Source of the DNA: Erysipelotrichaceae bacterium
Lineage (GTDB): Bacteria; Bacillota_I; Bacilli_A; Erysipelotrichales; Erysipelotrichaceae
Reading direction: 5' to 3'
Length of the DNA stretch: 22,881 nt
Assembly (NCBI GenBank): GCA_017620435.1
Contig: JAFZQL010000118.1
Location: forward strand, 1-22,881
Each line of letters begins with the position of its first letter. Position 1 is the first letter of the stretch. The translations under genes were made by a program, and so were the position numbers. The notes beneath the pieces were generated by a model that saw nothing but the letters and a program-made list of their open reading frames with translations, did not search any database and was not told the DNA's origin. Below are positions 13,096 through 20,087 of the stretch, one piece after another.

Positions 13096-14604
13096 ATGGA
13101 TCTAAACCTCTTTATTTATCACATTATCCGTTCCCTGCTTGCCTCTGAGATCAATTCTCTTGCGGCAGGCATTCTGATCGTGGTATATCTGTTTGTCAGC
13201 GTGCTGGGCATGTGGAAGGTTTTCCTCAAGGCCGGGAAGAAGGGCTGGCATGCCTGTGTTCCGGTATTGAACTACTATGAGCTGTTCACGATTGCCTGGA
13301 AAGGGAAATTCGGTATTCTGTTCAGTCTGCTGGAGATCGCCTATATCCTTCTTTCCATGGGACAGGGAGAACTGTTGTCCAAGGGCTTTAGAGGTTTCCT
13401 TGGTATGTCGATGTTTGTAGCGGCATTCATCCTGCTGATGATCGCCAAGATCAAGCTGGCTTTCTCTTTCCGGAAAGGTTCCATCTTTGCCTACGGGCTG
13501 ATCTTCATGGAACTGGTATTTCTGATGATCCTTGGCTTCGACAGGAGCGTCTATTACGGTCCTACCCTAAGAAGAAACGATCCGGAAAAACAGAACCGGC
13601 TGAAACTGCTTCGCGATACTTCCGTGCTTTCCCAGAGAAGATACATGATCTCTCTGTACAAAAGACGTAGTGTCGTCGCTTTGATCGCGGGAATCACCGT
13701 CTTTGTCGTATCGCTGGCGGCTATTGCCGGAGGTCTGAGCGTATCCTACATCCACAGACAGACAGATGCGACCTATTCCCTGTTCCATTACTTTACGGTC
13801 AACTCCAACCTGCTTTCGGCTGCAGGAGCGGCTTTCATGATCCCTTATGCCCTGGAAGGCATACGCAAAAAACGCTTCGTCTTTCCGAAATGGGTCTCGC
13901 TGTTCCAGTATTCCGGAGCGATCTGCACTACGCTGACCATGATCTTCTCCATCCTGTTCATCTTCCCTTCCCAGGGAGCGAAGATGGCTTTCGGAGGCAT
14001 GAACTTCTATCTGCACATCGTCTGTCCGATCTGCGCCTTGATCCTGCTATTCATGGTCGAGACGGATGTCCGTTTTACCTTGAGCGATTCGATGGTCTGC
14101 CTGTTCCCGTTCTTTGTGTATGCCCTGATCTATGTGACCAACGTCGTGCTGGTGGGCGAGGAGAACGGAGGCTGGAAAGACATCTACTATATCGCGACTT
14201 ATACCCCGGCGGCAGTCTCCGCACCGCTGATGTTCATGCTGGGATACGGAGTATCCTATCTGATCTCCTTCTTCTACAACCGTCTCTCCGATCTAAGAAA
14301 GAAGCACTTCGTCTCCCTGTGGAAGGACGATGCCACGCCGGTCGAGATCAACATCGAAGTCTACGGACTGGGACGCTACAACGGCAAGCACATGGAGGAC
14401 AACAATCTGGCAATGCCGGTGGATATCTTCAAGATGCTTGCAAAGAAATACGGCATGGAGCTTTCATCTCTTTGCCGCGTCTACAACAAGGGCGTGATCG
14501 ACGGTCTGAAGGAACACCCGGATCAGGAAGAATCATTCAAGGAATGGCTCTGCGGACTGATCGGAACACCGGAAAAACTCACAGAAACAAAACAGGATGA
14601 ATAA
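13096..14604 (+). CDS. DUF5684 - Pr6Pr-like fused membrane protein (502 aa)
   Basis: Residues about 22-155 match the DUF5684 pattern: a TM, then K-A-G-K-K-G-W-H-x-x-V-P-V-L-N-Y-Y (45-61), three more TMs and LGFDRSVYYGP at the end. Residues about 190-400 form a second polytopic block with HYFTVNSNLLSA (231-242), LHIVCP (306-311) and six or so TMs. This is reminiscent of the Pr6Pr (FAR-17a/AIG1-like) family. The last ~100 residues are soluble and cytosolic (LRKKHFVSLWKDDATPVEIN), ending EKLTETKQDE. There is no RBS; a -10 box lies 6 bases before the ATG, so the mRNA may be leaderless. No alternative in-frame ATG exists before residue 39. Function unknown. Confidence 0.7.
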   Translation: MDLNLFIYHIIRSLLASEINSLAAGILIVVYLFVSVLGMWKVFLKAGKKGWHACVPVLNYYELFTIAWKGKFGILFSLLEIAYILLSMGQGELLSKGFRGFLGMSMFVAAFILLMIAKIKLAFSFRKGSIFAYGLIFMELVFLMILGFDRSVYYGPTLRRNDPEKQNRLKLLRDTSVLSQRRYMISLYKRRSVVALIAGITVFVVSLAAIAGGLSVSYIHRQTDATYSLFHYFTVNSNLLSAAGAAFMIPYALEGIRKKRFVFPKWVSLFQYSGAICTTLTMIFSILFIFPSQGAKMAFGGMNFYLHIVCPICALILLFMVETDVRFTLSDSMVCLFPFFVYALIYVTNVVLVGEENGGWKDIYYIATYTPAAVSAPLMFMLGYGVSYLISFFYNRLSDLRKKHFVSLWKDDATPVEINIEVYGLGRYNGKHMEDNNLAMPVDIFKMLAKKYGMELSSLCRVYNKGVIDGLKEHPDQEESFKEWLCGLIGTPEKLTETKQDE

Positions 14605-14627
14605 AACTCCCGTACGGGAGTTTTTAT
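14603..14627. terminator. Bidirectional terminator between convergent genes
   Basis: AAAACTCCCG (14603-14612) and CGGGAGTTTT (14615-14624) form a 10-bp inverted repeat around TA, overlapping the stop codon at 14602-14604. T-runs flank both sides, so it can also end the CotH transcript. Confidence 0.85.
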
Positions 14628-14642
14628 ATTGATGTTTTTTGT

Positions 14643-16892
14643 TTATTCTATTCCGGTCGGCGGTATTTTATAGTCCGGTTTTGGAACAGGTTCCGGTTCT
14701 GTTTTTGATACGACGACCGTTACATAAGTCTCCAGATAGAAGTCTTCCTCGTTCTCGTCGTGCGCCCTGATCCTGACATGTACTTTGGTACTGCCCGGTC
14801 CGGCTGCCGTAAGAACGCCGTTTTCATCTACCGTTACGATTTCCGGATCATCGGACCGATATTCATAATCGCGGATCTTTGAAACCTCAGGATCGGTTTT
14901 GATAGTGAACGGACTCTGTTCGCCGACCTGCAGGCTGATCCTCTCCTGTTCCGGGTAGATCGATACCGGGAAAGGATACGGATCATCGCTCATTTCAAGA
15001 ACCGTCAGGGTGAAGGTCCTGGTCGTTCCGTGTCGAAGCTGCGCCGTAAAGGTAACTTCACACGGTCCGTTGTATCGGACAAAACCGTCCTCATCCACGC
15101 TCGCAAGATTACTGTCGGAAGAAGTCCACTTCACTCTTTTGTCTTCCGCATCTTCCGGAATGACCACGTAAGGGATCTGATAGGTTTTCATGAACATGGA
15201 GTTTCTGATGACATCCGAAGCCTTGCTGAAAGCGATGTCCGTCGCATGGCTCAGGGAATCATCCGGCACATACTTGGCTGTAAGGACCATGTCCCTTGTG
15301 ACGTTGATCTGGGAATCGATGATGTTTCCATCCTCGTCCATCCATCCCATGAAAGTATAACCGTCTTTCTCCGGATAGGCTTCCTTTCCGTTGACATAGT
15401 CGGCCTCTTCCATGAAATCATAGGCAAAGACTTCGCCGTCCGCCATGAACGTGACTCTGTGGACCAGATCATCCAGCAGATAGAAGTTTTCATTGACCCA
15501 GTCTATCCTGTTGCGGATCCAGGTCTTCAGTTCCTCTACGGCTTCATCGAATTCAAACGCATGACTCGGATCGAGGGCTTCATGGTCCGCCAGGGCTGAA
15601 GCTCTTGTTTCCTGTGCATACTTGTCGATCAGTCCTCCGGCCTCGATCATCTTTTCCAGAGCCGTTCTCATTTTCGGCCAGTAGCGGTAGACTGCCTCCA
15701 GGAAACCACCTTCCTTTTTGTCGTAGAACATCGGCTTGTTCCACTTGTGACCGGCATTGAATCCGGTGTAGATCTTGTTGCGGGTCCAGGCGAAGTCGAA
15801 ATCCCAGAGCGGACCCCAGTAAAGCTTACTGACGCCTCCATCTTCCGGATCCCGGTCTTTGTAAATATAGGTGCTTCCGGTCGAATAGGCGTCGTTGTTC
15901 AGAGAGATGATGTTGACCAGCCAGTACTTGGCGGCCGTGTCGACATCAAAGATCTCGCGGTAGGCCGTTGTTCCGTCAAACAGAATATCCTCCGCTTCCT
16001 GGATGTAGTTCTGGATGTATTCCTGCTGATCGTGATTCACGTAGCCGTCCCCCAGTTCACGGCCGACAAAGCCGGTTTCTCCATCTTCCGGATAAGCGGA
16101 AAGAGAATCCGCTTCCACATCAAAGGACGGGGTGTGGGTCGCCCAGTCGACGCCTCTGCTTGTATAGAAACGGTCCGGCGATCCGTCCCTTACCTGCATG
16201 GCATTCTGCAGCAGATATCCTCCGGTAATGATGTACGGATCGGTATTCTTTTCTTTCAGTTCCTTTATGTTCAGCCGGTTTTCGTCGACTCTGACATTTT
16301 CGCTGAGATAATAACTGCCCAGATAATGACTGCCGAAGAATTCACCGGTCATGACGACATCTACAGGTACGCCGCGCGGCGTAAAGGCAAAGCCCATTTC
16401 ATCGCCCAGCCAGGCGGTGATCCTGTCTTTCATCAGCGTGGCATCGAAGTCGTTGGCAACCAGGACCCAGTGCTTGTTTGTGCCGAGACCTAAAACATCC
16501 GTCCCGTCTGTCAGTTTGATTTTGTACGGTTTCTTGTTGGACATCTTCCAGGTGGAGTTGCCTCTGCCGCGGATATTCATTTCAAGATCATTCAGGCTGT
16601 TCAGTTCTGTGTCAGGAAAATCTGCATAGCGGAAGCCTTCCGGAACGGTAATACTTAACGTACCGTAACAGTAGACGCTATGATCGGCGCTTTCGTGCAT
16701 GGCATCGATTGTTCCTCTTGATTCATCGATGTTCAGATAAAGAACAGGAATGCCGTTGTCGATTGATGTCGCATCGTTTTCCCCCTGCGCTTCAACACGA
16801 TCCTTCAGGCAGAACATCGCAGATAAAACGATGAACAGGACCAGAATAAGCGATATTCTTCTTCTATCTCTCATGATCTCAGGCTTTTTCAT
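14643..16892 (-). CDS. CotH-family secreted surface protein with InlB and Ig-like repeats (749 aa)
   Basis: Start chosen at ATG 16892 (MKKPEIM), with GAGG 9 bases upstream; an in-frame ATG at 16967 overlaps the previous gene's stop. Signal peptide: RRRISLILVLFIVLSAMFC. Residues about 107-478 are a CotH kinase-like domain: NIRGRGNSTWKMSNKKPYKI, HWVLVANDFDATLMKDRI, and GPLWDFDFAW. CotH proteins are protein kinases of spore coat and surface systems. Residues 480-541 are an InlB/Listeria-Bacteroides repeat (DGYTFMGWMDEDGN). Two Ig-like BIG2 domains follow (VKWTSSDSNLASVDEDG; YRSDDPEIVTVDENG). The protein ends PDYKIPPTGIE with a sortase-like IPPTG (743-747) but no hydrophobic anchor, so it may be released. 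Probably co-transcribed after the NlpC gene (68-base gap). Confidence 0.85.
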   Translation of the reverse strand: MKKPEIMRDRRRISLILVLFIVLSAMFCLKDRVEAQGENDATSIDNGIPVLYLNIDESRGTIDAMHESADHSVYCYGTLSITVPEGFRYADFPDTELNSLNDLEMNIRGRGNSTWKMSNKKPYKIKLTDGTDVLGLGTNKHWVLVANDFDATLMKDRITAWLGDEMGFAFTPRGVPVDVVMTGEFFGSHYLGSYYLSENVRVDENRLNIKELKEKNTDPYIITGGYLLQNAMQVRDGSPDRFYTSRGVDWATHTPSFDVEADSLSAYPEDGETGFVGRELGDGYVNHDQQEYIQNYIQEAEDILFDGTTAYREIFDVDTAAKYWLVNIISLNNDAYSTGSTYIYKDRDPEDGGVSKLYWGPLWDFDFAWTRNKIYTGFNAGHKWNKPMFYDKKEGGFLEAVYRYWPKMRTALEKMIEAGGLIDKYAQETRASALADHEALDPSHAFEFDEAVEELKTWIRNRIDWVNENFYLLDDLVHRVTFMADGEVFAYDFMEEADYVNGKEAYPEKDGYTFMGWMDEDGNIIDSQINVTRDMVLTAKYVPDDSLSHATDIAFSKASDVIRNSMFMKTYQIPYVVIPEDAEDKRVKWTSSDSNLASVDEDGFVRYNGPCEVTFTAQLRHGTTRTFTLTVLEMSDDPYPFPVSIYPEQERISLQVGEQSPFTIKTDPEVSKIRDYEYRSDDPEIVTVDENGVLTAAGPGSTKVHVRIRAHDENEEDFYLETYVTVVVSKTEPEPVPKPDYKIPPTGIE

Positions 16893-16960
16893 ATCTATCA
16901 TCCTCATCTCACATTTTATCTTATTTTTGATAGAAATAGAAAAGGCACATTTCTGTACCC

Positions 16961-18028
16961 TTACCACATTTCTTTCAGATTTCCCTGATCCTGATAATAG
17001 TCATCCATCAGGACGACGAAGCTCCATTTCGATCTCTTGAATTCCTCGTAGGTAAAAGAAGTCGCATGCAGATCTCCTGTCCAGTAGGATTCTCCGATAT
17101 AGATGTTCTCTCCATCCATTCCGATGACCATTCCGATATGACCAAGCTGTCCCACGAAGTCTCCCGGCTTGACATCACTGATATCCAGATAATACAGATA
17201 GACCTTCTCGCCGAGATCGCTCAAGTCATGAACGCCGGCTCTGGGACCCGATCCCAGGTCGCCGCAGTCGAAACCGGCATTGTAGAGTACCCAGCTGACA
17301 AAACCGGAACAGTCCAGTCCGTTCTTGGAATATCTGCCTCTGCCGTATTCGTAAAGGGTACAGCCCCAGATCTGCGGACCGGTCGCCTTTCTGGCGATCT
17401 CGTCCGTTTTAGATTCACTCAGATACAGACCCTTGTGGTAGTATCTTCCTTCTCCATCAATGCCGTAGCCGTTGCTCATCCTGCCGTTCTCGAAGAAATA
17501 GTTCAGCTTGTAAGGAAACTGCAGCAGCAGGAATCTGGCTGCCGCCACGACACCCGCTCTGGTCCTGTAGCCTGCCTGTCTGACTTCGTATTCCAGGACG
17601 CTGTCCAGGTATTCGTTTTCCTGTTCGGTGTAGCGTTCACAGGGAAGAAATTCCTTGTTGGATATGACAGGTAGCGTGTAAAGATCCGATACGTGTACCA
17701 GATAGCTGTCGCAGTCACCGACGATTCTAATGGAACCTGTCTGCAGTCCGGTAATCATTCTGTCTTGAATGGAAACGATCTGTTCATCCTGAGAGATGTA
17801 CATGCCTTCCGGAAGAACGTACTGTTCGCCGATGGCCAGATAGATCTCGTCTTTGAATGTCAGTCTGCATGCCGCCGGTTCTTCGACAGCTTCGGTTTCT
17901 ATTGCCGTCTCCGGCTCAACTGCGCTCTGCACCGGCATACCGATCCTGGCGTAGATATGAAGTCCTGCGATGAACGAGAAAATGCACATCATCTGCAGGA
18001 ACAGTTTTATATCATAGCGTTCTTTCAT
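16961..18028 (-). CDS. Secreted NlpC/P60-type cell-wall hydrolase with Ig-like domain (355 aa)
   Basis: An N-terminal signal-anchor (IKLFLQMMCIFSFIAGLHIY) is followed by an acidic linker (EPETAIETEAVEE). Next comes a small Ig/BIG2-like domain (IYLAIGEQYVLPEGMYIS, QIVSIQDRMITGLQTGS; about 57-115). The C-terminal half is an NlpC/P60-type papain-fold peptidase: catalytic Cys240 in NGLDC240SGFVSWVLYNAGF, His297 in GQLGH297IGMVIGM, and GDFV upstream. Such enzymes cut peptidoglycan peptides. There is a poor RBS; the ATG at 18028 is chosen because it gives the complete signal segment. First gene of a probable two-gene surface operon with CotH. The exact bond cleaved is not predictable. Confidence 0.85.
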   Translation of the reverse strand: MKERYDIKLFLQMMCIFSFIAGLHIYARIGMPVQSAVEPETAIETEAVEEPAACRLTFKDEIYLAIGEQYVLPEGMYISQDEQIVSIQDRMITGLQTGSIRIVGDCDSYLVHVSDLYTLPVISNKEFLPCERYTEQENEYLDSVLEYEVRQAGYRTRAGVVAAARFLLLQFPYKLNYFFENGRMSNGYGIDGEGRYYHKGLYLSESKTDEIARKATGPQIWGCTLYEYGRGRYSKNGLDCSGFVSWVLYNAGFDCGDLGSGPRAGVHDLSDLGEKVYLYYLDISDVKPGDFVGQLGHIGMVIGMDGENIYIGESYWTGDLHATSFTYEEFKRSKWSFVVLMDDYYQDQGNLKEMW

Positions 18029-18083
18029 AACGGTTTCATTATATGATAAGGGACCGGAAAACAGAAGAAATATGTATGAAAGA

Positions 18084-18106
18084 AAAAACAGGTTCTACAC
18101 CTGTTT
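18084..18106 (-). terminator. Terminator of the macro-domain gene
   Basis: AAACAGGT (18086-18093) and ACCTGTTT (18099-18106) form an 8-bp stem; the TAG stop of the macro gene (18095-18097) lies in the loop. On the minus strand it is followed by TTTTCTTTC. Confidence 0.8.
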
Positions 18107-18601
18107 CAAGATTTCCAGCCCCATGTCGAACTTGTTCTGTTCGGGTATGGTGAAGATGATATGAATGTCACAGTCCTGATGTTTTTCCAGCCATTCCCTA
18201 CAGGCTTTTAGAGCCGTTTCCCAGGCTTTTTCCAGGGGATAGCCATAGATGCCTGCCGAGATCAAAGGGAAGGCTACAGAAGCGATGGAGTGCTCTAAGG
18301 CCAGATCCAGAGCGCTGGCATAGCAGCTGTAGAGCAGTTCTTCTTCATGATGTTTTCCATCCTGGTAGACAGGTCCTACGGCATGGATGATGTAGGGGCA
18401 AAGATCGAATCCGGATGTGATGACTGCGCTTCCGGTCGGACATCCGCCTATGGCGTCGCATGCATTCTGAAGCTTTTCCGGTCCGGCAGCATTAAATATG
18501 ACACCGCATACGCCTCCTCCCTGCATGAGATAAGTATTGGCTGCGTTGACGACAGCTTCCGCTTCGGTATCGGTAATACCTGTATGTCTGATCTCGATCA
18601 T
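18095..18601 (-). CDS. Macro-domain (ADP-ribose-binding) protein, YmdB-like (168 aa)
   Basis: Macro domains bind ADP-ribose and remove it from substrates, for example O-acetyl-ADP-ribose or ADP-ribosylated proteins or nucleic acids, or hydrolyse ADP-ribose-1''-phosphate. Motifs are in order: AVVNAANTYLMQGGGVCGVI (16-35, the VNAAN and GGG loops), IIHAVGPVY (71-79), and the phosphate loop FPLISAGIYGYPLEKA (111-126). Start at ATG 18601 has AAGGAG 5 bases upstream; the longer frame to 18628 lacks an RBS. Length and single domain fit YmdB-like deacetylases. It lies downstream of rtcB on the same strand but two terminators intervene, so it is probably separately expressed. Confidence 0.88.
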   Translation of the reverse strand: MIEIRHTGITDTEAEAVVNAANTYLMQGGGVCGVIFNAAGPEKLQNACDAIGGCPTGSAVITSGFDLCPYIIHAVGPVYQDGKHHEEELLYSCYASALDLALEHSIASVAFPLISAGIYGYPLEKAWETALKACREWLEKHQDCDIHIIFTIPEQNKFDMGLEILKQV

Positions 18602-18638
18602 GTTTTCTCCTTCTTTTCTTATCCCCATTCTTTACTGT

Positions 18639-18674
18639 TTGACTTTATCTGTCAATCTGTACAAAAATATGTAC
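18639..18674. repeat. Two short inverted repeats upstream of the macro gene (possible operators)
   Basis: TTGAC-N7-GTCAA (18639-18643/18651-18655) and GTACA-N6-TGTAC (18659-18663/18670-18674) lie in the promoter region before ATG 18601. A minus-strand TTGACA at 18650-18655 has no good -10 after it. Short arms, so chance occurrence is possible. Confidence 0.35.
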
Positions 18675-18678
18675 CGTA

Positions 18679-18762
18679 TCATATGCTAAAGTATGAGCGT
18701 AGACAAGTGAGCCCTCCAATCTCCAAGTTCTGCTTTCCTCTCTTTCTGTGTTTGTTAGTCAT
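18679..18762 (-). CDS. Candidate 27-aa basic micropeptide
   Basis: ATG 18762 to TGA 18679, preceded by AGGAAAGG about 6-8 bases upstream. Translation MTNKHRKRGKQNLEIGGLTC then LRSYFSI. The N-terminus is very basic. It lies in the 230-base gap between rtcB and the macro gene, right after the terminator at 18780-18801, with no visible promoter of its own. It may be spurious; listed because the RBS is good and the gap otherwise unexplained. Confidence 0.2.
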   Translation of the reverse strand: MTNKHRKRGKQNLEIGGLTCLRSYFSI

Positions 18763-18779
18763 TTGTTTTTCCTTTCCTG

Positions 18780-18801
18780 AAAACCCCGCAACGGGGTTTT
18801 T
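18780..18801. terminator. Second of two tandem hairpins after rtcB
   Basis: Perfect 9-bp stem AAAACCCCG/CGGGGTTTT with loop CAA. T5 follows on plus; on minus the stem ends TTTTCAGG. On the minus strand it backs up the rtcB terminator. Confidence 0.75.
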
Positions 18802-18808
18802 CAGTTAT

Positions 18809-18833
18809 AAAAGGATCCTTACGGATCCTTTTT
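18809..18833 (-). terminator. Terminator overlapping the rtcB stop codon
   Basis: Perfect 10-bp stem AAAAGGATCC (18809-18818)/GGATCCTTTT (18823-18832), loop TTAC, beginning in the TAA at 18832-18834. On the minus strand it is followed by TTATAAC. Confidence 0.8.
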
Positions 18834-20037
18834 ATTCGTCTGCCTTGAAGTTGTAGATCGGTTTAATGATCCTGGTGATATCGGCAGTCGGAGCGATGTT
18901 TTCTACGATATCCTTCATGTCCTTGTAAGCCATCGGACTTTCATCCAGTGTCCTGACGTTGACTGTGGAGGAGTAGATCCCTTCCATCTGCTTCTCGAAC
19001 TCTTCTACCGATAAGGATCTGAAGGCTTCGCTTCTCGACATGATCCTGCCGGCACCGTGCGGTGCGGAGCAGTTCCATTCCGGATTTCCTTTTCCGATAC
19101 AGATCAAAGATCCGTCTTTCATGTTGATCGGGATCAGAAGCTTTTCGCCTTTCTGCGCCGATACGGAACCTTTTCTCAGGATCATGTTTTCGGTATCGAT
19201 GTAGTTGTGTACCGTGGTGAACTGATCCGTAACGGTGAAGCCCATTCCTTCGACGATGATCTGCATCATCGTTCTGCGGTTGATGTCGGCGAATTCCTGC
19301 ATGATCTTCATATCGTGGATGTAGTCGTCGAACAAGTCGCCAGTCAGATAGGCCAGGTCTTTCGGGATATCGTTTGTCTGTACCTGCTTCATGGAAGCAA
19401 GAACGCCTTCGATCTCCTGCTGTCTGCCCTGGGATTTCAGATCCTTGATCTTTCTCTGTATCTCTTCCCTGGTGATACCGTTAATCTGCCTGAATGCCTT
19501 GTCCTGGTAGACCTCAGCGACTTCCTTGCCCAGATGTCTGGAACCGGAGTGGATGACGATGTAGAGGTTTCCTTCTTCGTCCCTGTCCGCTTCAATGAAG
19601 TGGTTTCCTCCGCCCAGCGAACCGATGGCTTTCAGTTCTTTTTCAAGATTGGAGATATCCTCGATGCATCTTAGTTCATTGACTCTTGTCTGATCTGCAT
19701 TAGGATGCTTTACATCTCTGGCATTCATTCCCGAAGGGATCTGATCGCGGATCAGCTGATCCAGCTTTTCAAAGTCGATCTCTTTTTCCTTGATCATGAC
19801 CGTCTCCATGCCGCAGCCGATATCGACGCCAACCATGTTCGGGGTAACGGCTCCGTGTAAAGTCATGGTCGTACCGATGGTGCATCCCGCTCCTGCGTGA
19901 ACATCAGGCATGATGCGGATCTTCGCGTCTTTGTATATTTCCATGTCACAGAGCGTCTTCAGCTGCTGCAAAGCTGTATCTTCTGCAGTAGAAGCATAGA
20001 CGATCGCTTCGTTGTATTCTCCCTGTATTCTGTACAT
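18832..20037 (-). CDS. rtcB: RtcB-family RNA-splicing/repair ligase (401 aa)
   Basis: RtcB joins RNA 2',3'-cyclic phosphate or 3'-phosphate ends to 5'-OH ends using GTP and Mn2+, through a guanylylated histidine. Metal and active-site motifs are intact: MPDVHAGAGCTIG (43-55), VGVD72IGC75GM, GSLGGGNH146FIE, VIH163SGSRHLG, H277 in TTVHNYI, RKGSVSAQKGEKLLIP (288-303), and SAPH327GAGR (H327 is the expected guanylylated residue). Length 401 aa matches the compact bacterial paralogue group rather than the ~480-aa archaeal form. RBS AAAGGAG 6 bases before ATG 20037. Second gene after DUF2828 with a 46-base gap holding two alternative hairpins. An RNA repair role in this operon is well supported; the natural substrate is not known. 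Confidence 0.93.
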   Translation of the reverse strand: MYRIQGEYNEAIVYASTAEDTALQQLKTLCDMEIYKDAKIRIMPDVHAGAGCTIGTTMTLHGAVTPNMVGVDIGCGMETVMIKEKEIDFEKLDQLIRDQIPSGMNARDVKHPNADQTRVNELRCIEDISNLEKELKAIGSLGGGNHFIEADRDEEGNLYIVIHSGSRHLGKEVAEVYQDKAFRQINGITREEIQRKIKDLKSQGRQQEIEGVLASMKQVQTNDIPKDLAYLTGDLFDDYIHDMKIMQEFADINRRTMMQIIVEGMGFTVTDQFTTVHNYIDTENMILRKGSVSAQKGEKLLIPINMKDGSLICIGKGNPEWNCSAPHGAGRIMSRSEAFRSLSVEEFEKQMEGIYSSTVNVRTLDESPMAYKDMKDIVENIAPTADITRIIKPIYNFKADE

Positions 20038-20052
20038 GTTTACTCCTTTCCC

Positions 20053-20087
20053 GGATCCGTCTGATCTTAGGACGGACCTAGGATCAG
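20053..20087 (-). promoter_or_regulatory. Mutually exclusive hairpins between DUF2828 and rtcB (possible translational switch)
   Basis: Hairpin A: CTGATC (20061-20066)/GATCAG (20082-20087) extended inside by TAGG (20068-20071)/CCTA (20077-20080); it overlaps the DUF2828 stop codon. Hairpin B: TCCGTC (20056-20061)/GACGGA (20071-20076) plus GG/CC with one bulge (20053-20054/20077-20078). Both use 20071-20080, so only one can form. Hairpin B ends a few bases before the rtcB RBS (CTCCTTT, 20043-20049 on plus). Inverted repeats are visible directly; a switch function is inference. Confidence 0.45.

Noticed and set aside
13890..14600. 236-codon plus-strand frame inside the DUF5684/Pr6Pr gene
   Set aside because: Arg/Leu-rich out-of-frame translation of the real gene.
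15747..16493. 248-codon plus-strand open frame
   Set aside because: Antisense to the CotH domain; no start signals and no recognisable protein character.
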